DNA of 64,000 nt from an uncultured Alphaproteobacteria bacterium (GTDB taxonomy: Bacteria > Pseudomonadota > Alphaproteobacteria > UBA6615): positions 62,001-126,000 of the forward strand of contig CALSNJ010000002.1 in NCBI GenBank assembly GCA_943787745.1, read 5' to 3'. The translations under genes and the position numbers were made by a program. The notes below the pieces were generated by a model. That model saw only the letters and a list, made by a program, of their open reading frames with translations, did not search any database and was not told the origin of the DNA. Positions 17,149-27,053 of this stretch are shown piece by piece. Every line of letters begins with the position of its first letter. Position 1 is the stretch's first letter.

Positions 17149-19854
17149 CTAGTCCGCGCTCTCAGCGGCAGGGGTGGCTTCTGCCGGTGTGTCCTCGGCC
17201 TTTTTCTTCTTGGTCGACGCTTTTTTCTTGGCGGGTGCCTTTTTCTTGGCCGTGGGTTTCTTTTTGGCTGCGGCCTTCTTCTTGGCGGGCGCTTTTTTCT
17301 TGGCGGGTGACTTGCCCGCGGCCTGCTTGGCAACGCGCGCGGCAATCAACTCGACAGCTTCGTCGAGTGTGACTTCCTGCGGGTCACGATCACGCGGGAT
17401 CGTGGCATTGGTCTTGCCGTGTTTCACGTAAGGACCGTATCGCCCATCATGAATGGTGATCGGCTTTTCATCTTCGGGATGCACGCCCAGATCCTTGAGC
17501 GGAGCTGCGCGCCCGCGGCGGTTCTTTCCTTTTTCTGCGAGCACTGTCACAGCGCGGTTCAGACCAACTGTGAGCACCTCACGGGGTTCGGGGAGCGAGG
17601 CATATGTGGTGCCGTGCTTCACGTAAGGTCCGAACCGGCCCAGTCCGGCCTGGATCATGACGCCATCTTCGGGATGGGAGCCGATATCGCGTGGCAGGGC
17701 CAGCAAGGACAATGCAAGCGCGAGGTCGATTTCATCGAGCGTAATACCGTCCGGAATGGAACTGCGTTTCGGCTTGGTCGCCGCTTTGCCTTCGCCTTCT
17801 GGTTCACCAAGCTGGACATAGACTCCATAAGGACCCTTGCGCAGGGTGACGTCCTTTTGGGATTCGGGGTCGACACCGAGTTCCTTGGGGCCGTTGGCGA
17901 GTTCGGCGGTTTCATCGTCGCCGCCATCGACAGCGAGCTTCCGCGTGTACTTGCATTCGGGATAATTCGAGCAACCCACAAATGGACCGTGACGGCCAAG
18001 CCGAAGGCCGAGACGCCCCTCGGTGCAGGCTGGGCAAAGTCGTGCATCGGTGCCGTCTTCCCGGGTCGGGAAGAAATGCGGGCCCAGTTCTTCGTCCAGC
18101 GCATCGAGCACCGAACGCACCCGGAGTTCGGCGGTGCCTTCGATGGCTTCCGAGAAGTCTTTCCAGAATTCCCGCAGAACTGTTTTCCAGTCGATCCGGC
18201 CGCCGGAGATGTCATCAAGGCGCTCTTCCATCTGCGCGGTGAAGTCGTACTGCACGTAGCGTTGGAAGTAATTGCTGAGAAAGCTGACGACAAGCCGACC
18301 CTGATCTTCGGGCACAAAGCGTTTGCGGTCGAGCTGGACGTATTTGCGGTCCTGCAGCACCTGAATGATCGAAGCATATGTTGAGGGTCGGCCAATGCCG
18401 AGCTCTTCCATGGACTTGACCAGACTGGCTTCGGTGTAGCGCGGTGGCGGCTGCGTGAAATGCTGTTCAGGCGAGACTTCGCGAACGCTCGTATTCTCGC
18501 CCTCTTCGAGCGGGGGCAGGCGGCGTTCGTCGTCATTTTCGTTGTCATCGCCTGAAGGGTCGTCCTGATCTTCTTTGTAGAGTTTCAGGAAGCCATCAAA
18601 CGCGACCGTCTGACCATTGGCACGCAATGCGAGTTTATCGTCTGAGGAGCGGATATCCACGGCCACGCGATCAATCTGTGCCTCAGCCATATTTGAGGCC
18701 AGTGTGCGGCGCCATATCAGTTCGTAAAGCCGGAACAGGTCGCCATCGAGAAGTGGCTTCAGGCTGGCGGGACGACGGAACAGGTCTGTCGGGCGGATGG
18801 CCTCATGGGCTTCCTGCGCATTCTTGGCGCGGGAGCGAAACACCCGCGGCTTTTCGGGCAGATACTCCTCGCCAAAATCTGTGTCGATCAAATTTCGACA
18901 TCCGGTGATGGCGTCCTGCGAAAGAGTCACGCTGTCGGTTCGCATATAGGTGATCAGGCCGACAGTCTCTCCATCGATCTCGATCCCTTCATAGAGCCGC
19001 TGGGCGACCCGCATGGTTTGGGATGTGCCAAACCCCAGCTTGCGCGCAGCTTCCTGCTGCAATGTTGAGGTCGTAAATGGCGGTTGCGGGTTCCGCTTTG
19101 TCCGTTTTTTCTCGACGGAGGCGATCCGGAAAGATGCGGCCTCCACATCACTCTTGGCGGCGTTGGCGGTGCCTTCATCAGCAATGTCAAAACGATCAAG
19201 TTTCTTGCCATCGCGTTCGACGAGGCGGGCGGCAAAACCATCGCCTTTGGCGCTGTTGAGGCCAACCTCGATCGACCAGTATTCCTGCGCTCTAAAGATC
19301 TCGATCTCGGCTTCGCGCTCGCAGATCAGACGCAGAGCAACCGATTGCACGCGTCCGGCAGAGCGCGAGCCGGGCAATTTCCGCCAGAGAACCGGGGACA
19401 GCTTGAACCCAACAAGGTAATCAAGCGCGCGGCGGGCCAGATAGGCCTCGACCAGCTCGCCATGAACTTCGCGGGGATGGTTGAAGGCTTCCTGAACTGC
19501 GCCTTTGGTGATTTCATGGAAGACGACGCGTTTTACGGTGATGTCGTCGAGCAGACCACGTTCACGCAGAAGCTCTTCGATATGCCACGAGATCGCTTCG
19601 CCTTCGCGGTCGGGATCAGTTGCGAGGAAAAGATTCTCGGCACCGTCGAGGGCATCGACAATCGCTTTGATGGGTTTCTCGGCACGGGAGTCCACCGACC
19701 AGTCCATCTCGAAATCTTCGTCAGGTCTTACAGACCCGTCCTTGGGCGGCAAATCGCGGATATGCCCATAGGAGGCGAGGACGGTGTAGTCCGCACCAAG
19801 ATACTTATTGATGGTCTTGGCCTTGGAAGGCGATTCGACGACGACAACGTTCAT
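17149..19854 (-). CDS. topA: DNA topoisomerase I
   Basis: 901-residue type IA topoisomerase that relaxes negative supercoils. The TOPRIM domain starts MNVVVVESPSKAKTINKYLG and has ATDPDREGEAISWHIEEL. The active-site Tyr303 lies in ITYMRTDS. A four-Cys zinc finger (LCPACTEGRLGLRLGRHGPF, GCSNYPECKYTR) is followed by repeated GRYGPYVKHGKT-type C-terminal modules. The tail is Lys/Ala-rich (AKKKAPAKKK repeats), usual for alphaproteobacterial TopA. The start at 19854 excludes a 40-codon upstream extension of unlikely composition. Confidence 0.97.
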   Translation of the reverse strand: MNVVVVESPSKAKTINKYLGADYTVLASYGHIRDLPPKDGSVRPDEDFEMDWSVDSRAEKPIKAIVDALDGAENLFLATDPDREGEAISWHIEELLRERGLLDDITVKRVVFHEITKGAVQEAFNHPREVHGELVEAYLARRALDYLVGFKLSPVLWRKLPGSRSAGRVQSVALRLICEREAEIEIFRAQEYWSIEVGLNSAKGDGFAARLVERDGKKLDRFDIADEGTANAAKSDVEAASFRIASVEKKRTKRNPQPPFTTSTLQQEAARKLGFGTSQTMRVAQRLYEGIEIDGETVGLITYMRTDSVTLSQDAITGCRNLIDTDFGEEYLPEKPRVFRSRAKNAQEAHEAIRPTDLFRRPASLKPLLDGDLFRLYELIWRRTLASNMAEAQIDRVAVDIRSSDDKLALRANGQTVAFDGFLKLYKEDQDDPSGDDNENDDERRLPPLEEGENTSVREVSPEQHFTQPPPRYTEASLVKSMEELGIGRPSTYASIIQVLQDRKYVQLDRKRFVPEDQGRLVVSFLSNYFQRYVQYDFTAQMEERLDDISGGRIDWKTVLREFWKDFSEAIEGTAELRVRSVLDALDEELGPHFFPTREDGTDARLCPACTEGRLGLRLGRHGPFVGCSNYPECKYTRKLAVDGGDDETAELANGPKELGVDPESQKDVTLRKGPYGVYVQLGEPEGEGKAATKPKRSSIPDGITLDEIDLALALSLLALPRDIGSHPEDGVMIQAGLGRFGPYVKHGTTYASLPEPREVLTVGLNRAVTVLAEKGKNRRGRAAPLKDLGVHPEDEKPITIHDGRYGPYVKHGKTNATIPRDRDPQEVTLDEAVELIAARVAKQAAGKSPAKKKAPAKKKAAAKKKPTAKKKAPAKKKASTKKKKAEDTPAEATPAAESAD

Positions 19855-19918
19855 GTAAACCGTGTTCGCTTTCGGTTTGGGGCCGCAACAAGGACGTGCG
19901 GGCGCGGAAAAGACAAGC

Positions 19919-21037
19919 CTAAAGAGCCGCAACCCGGTTGCCCGGATGCCGTTCGAGCCGACCTGCCAGTTCAAGTTCCAGCAAGATTGTTCGTACGACA
20001 GGGGCGGTTAATTGGCACCGCCGCACGATTTCGTCAACTGCGACGGGCTCGGGTGATAAACATTCCATGACGGCCTGTTGTGATTTCGGGCCATCGATTT
20101 CGAGTGCCAGACGCGGTTGCGCGGAACCTGGAAATGGTGGTTCGGGTGGTGCGGCCGGTACCCTGAGCATGGGGCGAATGACCTCCAGGACATCCTTTGC
20201 ATCGCGGACGAGGGTCGCACCTTCACGGATCAACCGATTGGCACCGTAAGCCCGTGGGTCGAGGGGCGAGCCCGGCACGGCAAGCACATCACGGCCTTGT
20301 TCTCCGGCCATGCGTGCTGTGATCAGAGACCCTGAGCGCTGCGCGGCTTCGACGACCACCACGCCCAGGGAAAGTCCGGAAACGATCCGGTTGCGTCTCG
20401 GAAAATGCCGGGCCAGCGGTTTCAGTCGTGGCGGCATTTCGCTGACCACAGCACCTGTTTGGGCAATACGGTGAAGGAGTGCTTCATTCTCGGGGGGGTA
20501 AACGACATCCACGCCCCCGGCCATCACAGCGATGGTCTTGCCGTTGGCGGCCAGCGCTCCATTATGTGCCGCGGTGTCGATGCCGCGCGCGAGGCCGGAA
20601 ACGATCACAATGTCAGATTCTGCGAGGTCTCGTGCGATGGTTTCGGCCAGCCGTTGCCCGTTGGCTGAGGCGTTGCGGGCGCCAACCATGCCGATACCTG
20701 CCTGGCTCAAAATTGTGATGTCACCCCGGACAGACAGAACCGGTGGCGCATCATCGATTTGAGAGAGCGAGAGCGGATAGTCAGCTTCGCCGAGTGTGAT
20801 CAGTTGCGCGTCGAGACGGACGATCTCTTCGAGTTCGCTCTCTGCGTGAGATGCGTCGGGAATGATGAACTTTCGTTTTCCGCCTTGTCCCGTCAGATCG
20901 GGCAGGCCCTCGATGGCATCGGATGCGGATCCGAAATGGGCCATGAGTTCGCGCCATGTGATCGGACCGATATGCTCGGTGCGGATCAGGCGCAGTCGGT
21001 CACGCCGCTCGGTCTGGGATATGGGTTCGGGTTTCAC
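19919..21037 (-). CDS. dprA: DNA-processing protein DprA (Smf)
   Basis: 372 residues. A degenerate N-terminal helix-hairpin/SAM-like segment is followed by the Rossmann-like DNA-binding domain: GMVGARNASANGQRLAETIA, VSGLARGIDTAAHNGAL, GGVDVVYPPEN and FPRRNRIVSGLS. A winged-helix DML1-like domain closes the protein (VDEIVRRCQLTAPVVRTILLELELAGRLER). DprA loads RecA on incoming single-stranded DNA in transformation. It sits between plsY and topA. Confidence 0.95.
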   Translation of the reverse strand: MKPEPISQTERRDRLRLIRTEHIGPITWRELMAHFGSASDAIEGLPDLTGQGGKRKFIIPDASHAESELEEIVRLDAQLITLGEADYPLSLSQIDDAPPVLSVRGDITILSQAGIGMVGARNASANGQRLAETIARDLAESDIVIVSGLARGIDTAAHNGALAANGKTIAVMAGGVDVVYPPENEALLHRIAQTGAVVSEMPPRLKPLARHFPRRNRIVSGLSLGVVVVEAAQRSGSLITARMAGEQGRDVLAVPGSPLDPRAYGANRLIREGATLVRDAKDVLEVIRPMLRVPAAPPEPPFPGSAQPRLALEIDGPKSQQAVMECLSPEPVAVDEIVRRCQLTAPVVRTILLELELAGRLERHPGNRVAAL

Positions 21038-21070
21038 GAGCGTCAGGATGGCCCCGGCGTAACCGGATGG

Positions 21071-21766
21071 TCAACTTGAACCGCCGGAGCCCTTTAGCCG
21101 GATGCGGGATTCCTCCCCGCGAAGCAGCCGTTTGATATTGGTTGCGTGCCGGATCCAGACCAGTACCGCGAGGAAGATCGCGATCCCGGCCACCTGAGGT
21201 CCGCCCAGATACCAGCCAAGTACGGGGGCTGCTGCAACGCCGATCAGCGCGGCGAGAGAGGAATAACGAAACACCAGGGCTACGGTGATCCAGGTGGCCA
21301 AGGTGGCCAGGCCGGTAAGCCATGAGAGGCCAAGCAGAACGCCCATGGTGGTGGCGACACCCTTTCCACCGCGAAATTTCAGCCAGACCGGAAACAGGTG
21401 GCCGAGGACCACGGCAAGACTGGTGAAGAATGTGATGTCCGGGCCGAAATAGATGAAGGGGATGAAGACGGCAAAAAAGCCTTTTGCCATGTCGAGGATC
21501 AGCGTGCCGGCACCCAGTGCCTTGCCGCCTGTGCGCAGGGCATTGGTGGCGCCGATATTGCCTGAGCCTGAAGCACGGAGGTCGCCCTTGCCCATGAGAC
21601 GGGCGAGAATCAAACCGAAGGGAATGCTGCCGAGGACATAGGCGGCCAAAATCATCGGCACGAAGATCTGCCAGCCGTAGATCACGTTCTTCCAATCCGG
21701 GATGGAGAACGTCGACTGGAACATGCTCCAGTAGAAAATGATCGGGCTTGCGCCGTCTTCCACCAT
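21071..21766 (-). CDS. plsY: Acyl-phosphate:glycerol-3-phosphate acyltransferase
   Basis: 231-residue integral membrane enzyme for the first acylation in phospholipid synthesis. The three PlsY motifs are present: GSIPFGLILARLMGKGDLRA with GSGNIGATNALRTGG, KFRGGKGVATTMGVLLG, and a late loop ATNIKRLLRGEESR. Several hydrophobic helices are visible. The start at 21766 has a weak GGA upstream. The first 35 residues before MILAAYVLG are longer than in most PlsY, so an internal start is possible. It lies 14 nt after pyrC. Confidence 0.93.
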   Translation of the reverse strand: MVEDGASPIIFYWSMFQSTFSIPDWKNVIYGWQIFVPMILAAYVLGSIPFGLILARLMGKGDLRASGSGNIGATNALRTGGKALGAGTLILDMAKGFFAVFIPFIYFGPDITFFTSLAVVLGHLFPVWLKFRGGKGVATTMGVLLGLSWLTGLATLATWITVALVFRYSSLAALIGVAAAPVLGWYLGGPQVAGIAIFLAVLVWIRHATNIKRLLRGEESRIRLKGSGGSS

Positions 21767-21780
21767 GGGGTCCTGAGGCT

Positions 21781-23082
21781 CTAGCTGTCGATCGTGTGGA
21801 TGGTACGTCCATCAACAACGGTGCGGATCACCCGTCCCTGCACCAGTCGCCCATCGAAGGGGGAGTTCTTGGATTTGGAGATAAAGGTATCTGGTTCAAT
21901 GCGCGTTGGGCGGTTCGGATCGAAGATCACGAGATCTGCGGCAGCCCCGGCGGCGAGCCGTCCGGTGGGCAGCTTGAGCAATTCGGAAGGGGCGGAGGTG
22001 ACCTTTGCCAGCGCATCAGGCAGGGACAAGTGGCCGTTGTGCACGAGCTCCAGCGTGAGCGCGAGCAGGCTTTCGAGCCCTGAGGAACCAAATTCTGCAA
22101 GTTCGAAGGGCAGGCGTTTGGATTCCTGATCCTGCGGGAAATGGTCTGATGCGATGCAGTCAATTGTGCCATCGGCCAGTCCCTCGACCACGGCCTGTCG
22201 ATCGTCTTCGCTGCGCAGTGGCGGGGAAAGCTTGGCAAAAGTTCGATATTCACCCACGGCCAGTTCGTTGAGCGCAAAATAGGGTGGGGCGGTGTCACAA
22301 GTAACACGCAGGCCCTCTGCTTTGGCGGCGCGAATGCGTGCCACGCCTTCGGCGGTCGAGACATGGGCGGCGTGGTAGCGACCGCCTGTCATCCGCACGA
22401 GTGAGATGTCGCGGTCGAGCATGATGGTTTCGGCTTCGCGCGGAATGCCGGGAAGGCCAAGGCGGGTCGACAACTCACCCGATTGCATGACGCCGCCAGC
22501 TGACAGGCTTGGCTCCTCGGCGTGCTGAACGATGAGCGTGTCGAAAGCGAGGGCGTATTTCAGTGCGCGGGACAGCGTCTTGGCGTTGGCGACCGAACGG
22601 CGGCCATCGGTGAACGCCACAGCACCAGCCTCTTTCAGCAGGCCCATCTCGACGATCTCATCGCTGTCACCGCCGCGGGTGACGGTGGCGTAGGCGAAGA
22701 CTTTCACGAGCTTTGCGTCGCGCGCGCGACGGGCGACGAATTCCAGAACCGAGGCGTCGTCGATCGGAGGCATGGTGTCGGGAAGCGTGACCACAGCGGT
22801 GACGCCACCTGCGGCGGCCGCGTGGCTGCCGCTTTGGATGTCTTCCTTGTGCTCATTGCCCGGCTCACAGAAATCGACCCGCATGTCGACAAGGCCCGGT
22901 GCCAGAACCGCGCCATCACAATCGACGATCTCGGCGTCATCCGGGCGGCCGCCGTTGAAAATATCCGGCCCCATCGCGATGATCTTGGTGCCGTCTGTCA
23001 GAACGCCACCTGATGTGCGCGCCGGATGGTCAACACCTGAAGCCGGATCGATCACGCGTGCATTGATATAGGCGACACTCAT
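21781..23082 (-). CDS. pyrC: Dihydroorotase-like protein, probably PyrC' type
   Basis: 433 residues, dihydroorotase/amidohydrolase fold, pyrimidine pathway. It overlaps pyrB by 4 nt (ATGA), and the two products probably form a complex. The usual metal motif of active enzymes, D-x-H-x-H-x-R-E-P-G, reads here [10 protein letters not shown]. Both metal-binding His and the substrate Arg are therefore replaced. Other landmarks remain: [15 protein letters not shown]-like [11 protein letters not shown] and IASDHFPQD. Such ATCase-associated, catalytically dead dihydroorotases (PyrC', PyrX) are known from Pseudomonas. If so, a second, active pyrC must exist elsewhere in the genome. Confidence 0.88.
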   Translation of the reverse strand: MSVAYINARVIDPASGVDHPARTSGGVLTDGTKIIAMGPDIFNGGRPDDAEIVDCDGAVLAPGLVDMRVDFCEPGNEHKEDIQSGSHAAAAGGVTAVVTLPDTMPPIDDASVLEFVARRARDAKLVKVFAYATVTRGGDSDEIVEMGLLKEAGAVAFTDGRRSVANAKTLSRALKYALAFDTLIVQHAEEPSLSAGGVMQSGELSTRLGLPGIPREAETIMLDRDISLVRMTGGRYHAAHVSTAEGVARIRAAKAEGLRVTCDTAPPYFALNELAVGEYRTFAKLSPPLRSEDDRQAVVEGLADGTIDCIASDHFPQDQESKRLPFELAEFGSSGLESLLALTLELVHNGHLSLPDALAKVTSAPSELLKLPTGRLAAGAAADLVIFDPNRPTRIEPDTFISKSKNSPFDGRLVQGRVIRTVVDGRTIHTIDS

Positions 23083-24077
23083 GACGTGGCCTCCTGATCA
23101 TCAAAGTCACGTTCGCGGGTCAGCACATCAAGGCAGGCCATGCGGACGGCCACGCCCATCTCAACCTGTTCGCGGATCAGGGACCGGTCGATATCGTCGG
23201 CGACATCGGAATCAATTTCCACACCCCGGTTCATGGGGCCGGGGTGCATGATCAGCGCGTCGGGCTTGGCGTGCTGCAGCTTGTCGTAATCCAGCCCGTA
23301 GAATTTGAAGTACTCATGAACCGACGGGACAAAAGAGCCCTCCATGCGTTCACGCTGCAGGCGCAACATCATGACGATGTCGCAGCCTTCGAGTCCGGCG
23401 CGCATGTCGTGGAAGACCTCGACCCCCAGACGCTCCATGGCGGGCGGGATGAGGGTTGGCGGGGCGATCACCCGCACCCGTGCGCCCATGGTCTGGAGCA
23501 GATAGATGTTCGAGCGCGCGACCCGGCTATGGGCGACATCGCCGCACAGCGCCACCAGCAGGCCCTGCAGGTGGCCTTTGCGCCGTCTGATGGTGAGCGC
23601 ATCGAGCAACGCTTGCGTGGGGTGCTCATGGCTTCCGTCGCCGCCATTGATCACCGCGCAATTGACCTTTTCCGAAAGCAGCTTGACCGCACCGGCGTTG
23701 GAGTGCCGCACGGCGAGCGCATCGGCGTGCATGGCGTTCAGGGTCATCGCGGTGTCGATGATCGTTTCGCCTTTTTTGATGGAGGAATTCGCAACCGCAA
23801 TGTTGATCACATCCGCGCCCAGTCGCATGCCCGCCAGTTCGAAGCTGGTGCGGGTACGGGTCGAGTCCTCGAAGAACAGGTTGATCAGCGTCTTGTTGCG
23901 CATCAGGTCGAGCTTGTCACCGCGTGCGCGGTTGTGCTCGGCATAGGCGTTGGACAGATCAAGCAAATAGCCGATCTCATCCGGAGAAAGATCCTGGATG
24001 CCCAATAGGTGACGATGGGGGAATGGGATTTCCGTCGGCAAGTTCGGGACGGAAGGGCCTGTTTTGGCGTTGGTCAT
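23079..24077 (-). CDS. pyrB: Aspartate carbamoyltransferase catalytic chain
   Basis: 332 residues. It condenses carbamoyl phosphate with aspartate. The carbamoyl-phosphate loop is [32 protein letters not shown] and [12 protein letters not shown] complete the active site, and [12 protein letters not shown] is the late conserved loop. The start MTNAKTG at 24077 was preferred over an in-frame start 13 codons upstream because the upstream codons look non-conserved. It is followed directly by pyrC'. No pyrI regulatory chain is seen. Confidence 0.96.
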   Translation of the reverse strand: MTNAKTGPSVPNLPTEIPFPHRHLLGIQDLSPDEIGYLLDLSNAYAEHNRARGDKLDLMRNKTLINLFFEDSTRTRTSFELAGMRLGADVINIAVANSSIKKGETIIDTAMTLNAMHADALAVRHSNAGAVKLLSEKVNCAVINGGDGSHEHPTQALLDALTIRRRKGHLQGLLVALCGDVAHSRVARSNIYLLQTMGARVRVIAPPTLIPPAMERLGVEVFHDMRAGLEGCDIVMMLRLQRERMEGSFVPSVHEYFKFYGLDYDKLQHAKPDALIMHPGPMNRGVEIDSDVADDIDRSLIREQVEMGVAVRMACLDVLTRERDFDDQEATS

Positions 24078-24226
24078 TAAAGCGGGAATATAGGGACGAG
24101 ACTCTGGTGAATGCAAGCGCGGCCTGTTCTTGCAGAAATCCGGGCGTTTGCGGAGTTCTGGCGGCGCGCACGGCGCTCTGCTAGAAGGCTGAAACGATAT
24201 CAGGCGGCCAAACAGGGAGCCGAACC

Positions 24227-24997
24227 ATGAAAGCGGTGATTTTGGCAGGCGGGCGCGGCACGCGTCTTTCCGAGGAAACAGGTCTGCGACCCAAACCGAT
24301 GATCGAGATCGGCGGTTGGCCCATCCTGTGGCACATCATGAAGATATACGGCCATCACGGGGTTACCGAATTTGTGATCTGCCTTGGCTATCGCGGCTAC
24401 ATGATCAAGGAATATTTTGCCAACTACGTGCTGCACTCGGCTGACGTCACGATTGATCTCGCCAACAATGATATCGAGTATCACTCTGGCGCAGCAGAGC
24501 CCTGGAAAGTGACACTGGTGGACACTGGTGAAGACAGTCAGACCGGCGGCCGGATCGGTCGGGTGGCGGATCACCTTGATGGCGAACGTTTTTGCCTGAC
24601 CTATGGTGACGGTGTCGCGGATATCGATGTGAAGGCCAGTATCGCCTTTCATGAGGCGCAGGGCGCGCGGTGCACCATGACCGGTGTCAGTCCGCCGGGA
24701 CGCTTTGGTGCGATTGAAATGGACGGCGACCGTGTCTCACGCTTTGCCGAAAAGCCGCGCGGCGATGGGGCGACAATCAATGGCGGTTTTTTCATTTGTG
24801 AGAACAACGTTCTTGATCTGATCGACGGTGATGACTGCATCTGGGAACAGGCGCCGCTGACATCGATGGCAAAAGCTGGAGAACTGGCGGCCTATCGGCA
24901 TGACGGGTTCTGGCAACCGATGGACACCTTGCGCGAGAAAAACCAGCTCGAAGCGCTCTGGGATTCCGGGAATGCACCCTGGAAGGTTTGGAGCTAG
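24227..24997 (+). CDS. rfbF: Glucose-1-phosphate cytidylyltransferase
   Basis: 256-residue sugar nucleotidyltransferase making CDP-glucose for 3,6-dideoxyhexose or related surface sugars. It opens [20 protein letters not shown] with the signature [29 protein letters not shown], the family's metal/substrate site, and [18 protein letters not shown] follow. The downstream steps (rfbG/rfbH) are not adjacent, so the gene stands alone here. A single palindromic repeat lies just after it. Confidence 0.92.
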   Translation: MKAVILAGGRGTRLSEETGLRPKPMIEIGGWPILWHIMKIYGHHGVTEFVICLGYRGYMIKEYFANYVLHSADVTIDLANNDIEYHSGAAEPWKVTLVDTGEDSQTGGRIGRVADHLDGERFCLTYGDGVADIDVKASIAFHEAQGARCTMTGVSPPGRFGAIEMDGDRVSRFAEKPRGDGATINGGFFICENNVLDLIDGDDCIWEQAPLTSMAKAGELAAYRHDGFWQPMDTLREKNQLEALWDSGNAPWKVWS

Positions 24998-25028
24998 CAG
25001 CAGTCTGCACATGCTTTCTCGCCAAAAC

Positions 25029-25058
25029 GGCCATGCCCGGATCAAGTCCGGCCATGGC
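25029..25058. repeat. Single palindromic repeat unit
   Basis: One unit with core ATGCCCGGATCAAGTCCGGC, flanked by GGCC and GGCCATGGC. It is the same family as the paired elements at 453, 30835 and 32571, but without a partner arm. Confidence 0.75.
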
Positions 25059-25087
25059 AAAGAAGGCGGTGAGGTCGAGATCCGGTC

Positions 25088-25612
25088 CTACAGTTTCGGT
25101 CCGAATTCCGCGTGAGACTGCTGCAACAGCGCTTCGACTTCGGTCAGGTCGCGCTCAAGAAACCCCGGCGTGATATTCACCGAACCCTGCGCGATGAAAG
25201 ACATCATTTGAATCAGCCAGCGCCGCGGCACGGGCACGCGGTCGATGACGGTGTCCCGGTCCCGCAGCTCAATGGCGATATGGCGCACCATGTAGTTTTT
25301 CTTTTGTGCAATCGCCGTGATCTCATGCCAGTGGATGCCGCCAACCCCGGTGATCGAAGAATTGTCATACAGACCTTCGGCACTAACGATCAGCGATGGT
25401 GCCCGGACCGCCAGACGCCACAGGGCATAGAGTTCGAGAATACCGAAATAGACCACCACGACCGCACCGAGTATGCGCGGCATTGGTTCGGTCTCGGCCA
25501 CCAGAAGCAATCCGGTGAAGATGAACGCGCCATAGAGCACAACATTGACCAGCACCCGCCAGCGGGCCGGATAAATCATGGTGGTCAGCGATGTAGGTTC
25601 AGTTTTGGTCAT
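25088..25612 (-). CDS. Small membrane protein, PH-like (STM3941-type) candidate
   Basis: 174 residues. Two hydrophobic helices (RVLVNVVLYGAFIFTGLLLV and ILGAVVVVYFGILELYALW) are followed by a soluble stretch with APSLIVSAEGLYD, IHWHEITAIAQKK and IAIELRD. This two-helix plus beta-rich layout resembles STM3941/PH-like membrane proteins of unknown function. Start at ATG 25612 (MTKTEPTS). The gene downstream of ruvX, 14 nt away, shows the same layout, so the two may be diverged paralogs. Confidence 0.55.
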   Translation of the reverse strand: MTKTEPTSLTTMIYPARWRVLVNVVLYGAFIFTGLLLVAETEPMPRILGAVVVVYFGILELYALWRLAVRAPSLIVSAEGLYDNSSITGVGGIHWHEITAIAQKKNYMVRHIAIELRDRDTVIDRVPVPRRWLIQMMSFIAQGSVNITPGFLERDLTEVEALLQQSHAEFGPKL

Positions 25613-25626
25613 TGAGTTTGCCGAAG

Positions 25627-26334
25627 TCAGATCGCGGGGGCTTGTTTGTGGACGTTGTGCTGGGGAAAACTGTAACCCCATCGGTCAAACTGGTGAACGG
25701 GTTGTTCGACAGATTGTGAGACACTCTCTGGAAACGTTGCGGGATCACCAAATTCCCGATGAAACCGGTCGAGCAGATGCTTGATTTCTGGCCCCCTCAG
25801 GTTTGCGTAGGAGGTGGGAATTTTAATGACGCCTTTGACGGTTTGTTCGTGTTGCTTCCGATGACCTCCCACGATGACACCTGGCGAACGCGCACGATGT
25901 TCATAGTGAACAGCGATGCGAAACGGCAGAAATGCCGAAAGGGTAAGAGTCCGTCCCGAGGCTCGTGAATCACCAATAGAGGTGATGTCGTGCCATGCAA
26001 CTGACCGGGATCCGGCAAACACACCTCCCGAACGTGCCGTTAGTCCCTCCCGCGATAGTCTGGCGAGAGGCCGGCCTGTCACAAAGTCGAGAAACGCACG
26101 CGGGAACATGAACGCCCAGCCGAAAATGCCCAGCGGCAGTATGATCGCAAACCATAGGAGTTCGCCGTGATCGAGGATGTTCCGAAATTCATCAAGTCTC
26201 AGAATTTGCTGATAGGTATCAAGTGTCCAGATGGCCAGCAGCGCGCCGATACATAGAAGTACAACCACATACATCAGCGCGATTAAACGTACCGGTCGAA
26301 TTTCCAGCGGCTCGAATTTGTTGCGCGCGACCAT
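25627..26334 (-). CDS. Small membrane protein, PH-like, paralog-like neighbour
   Basis: 235 residues. Two membrane helices (LIALMYVVVLLCIGALLAIW and LLWFAIILPLGIFGWAFMF) precede a soluble part with RLSREGLTARSGG and VAWHDITSIGDSRASG. The latter parallels VSAEGLYD ... IHWHEITAIA in the next gene. Its ATG (26334) overlaps the ruvX stop by one base (TGATG read on the minus strand), indicating translational coupling. I do not know a function. Confidence 0.55.
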   Translation of the reverse strand: MVARNKFEPLEIRPVRLIALMYVVVLLCIGALLAIWTLDTYQQILRLDEFRNILDHGELLWFAIILPLGIFGWAFMFPRAFLDFVTGRPLARLSREGLTARSGGVFAGSRSVAWHDITSIGDSRASGRTLTLSAFLPFRIAVHYEHRARSPGVIVGGHRKQHEQTVKGVIKIPTSYANLRGPEIKHLLDRFHREFGDPATFPESVSQSVEQPVHQFDRWGYSFPQHNVHKQAPAI

Positions 26335-26801
26335 CAGCTGTTCCGCATGAAATCCATGAAGTTTTGCAGGATGATGGAGGCGGCCATCTTGTCGATGACC
26401 TCCCCGCGGCGCTTGCGGTTCATGTCGGCCTGATCGATCAGCACGCGCTCGGCTTCCGCCGTCGACAGGCGTTCGTCCCAGAAAGTGATTGGCAGATCGA
26501 CCTTTCCGGCCATGTTGTCGGCAAAGGCACGGGTTGACTGGGCGCGGGGGCCTTCTGAGCCGTCCATATTTCGTGGCAGGCCCATGACCAGTCCGCCGAC
26601 GCCTTTTTCCGAGATGATCTCGCGTAGTTTTTCGGCATCAGGTGTGAATTTGGTGCGGCGCAGGGTCTCCAGTGGGGAGGCCACCATGAACCCGGAATCC
26701 GAAACCGCCAGCCCGATGGTCTTGGTGCCAAGGTCAAAGCCCAGCAATCGCGCGCGGGGCGCAAGCGCGGCTCTCATTTCAATGGTTTCGATAATGGGCA
26801 T
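26334..26801 (-). CDS. ruvX: Putative pre-16S rRNA nuclease / Holliday junction resolvase-like YqgF
   Basis: 155 residues, RNase H-like fold. The acidic motif LLGFDLGTKTIGLAVSD at the N-terminus, GLPRNMDGSEGPRA in the middle, and FWDERLSTAEAERVL with a late DKMAASIIL segment are the YqgF signature. The family processes the 5' end of 16S rRNA. An in-frame start 9 codons upstream is possible; MPIIETIEM at 26801 is preferred. It heads a three-gene run with two membrane proteins. Confidence 0.93.
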   Translation of the reverse strand: MPIIETIEMRAALAPRARLLGFDLGTKTIGLAVSDSGFMVASPLETLRRTKFTPDAEKLREIISEKGVGGLVMGLPRNMDGSEGPRAQSTRAFADNMAGKVDLPITFWDERLSTAEAERVLIDQADMNRKRRGEVIDKMAASIILQNFMDFMRNS

Positions 26802-27053
26802 AGTTCGTTTTACGTGCCTGCAATGCATGCCGTCCAGCCGCCTGGACTGCCCTCAACCCCTACACAATAAGTCCGCACAAGCACACGGTAATTTAGGGCT
26901 TGTTAATAAATAGACCATATTGTTGTATGTATAAATATGAGCGGTCCCAAGCTAAATGGGCCGTTGGTGATGCAACGATCGCAGGTGCAAATCGATCGAG
27001 ACACGTGTCGGTCAGTTTCGGGGCGGTCGGGCCTTGATTGGGGTTTAGAGGGA

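Noticed and set aside
19084-20070. 328-aa ORF antisense to topA/dprA
   Set aside because: Lies opposite two well-supported housekeeping genes and has no recognisable domain.
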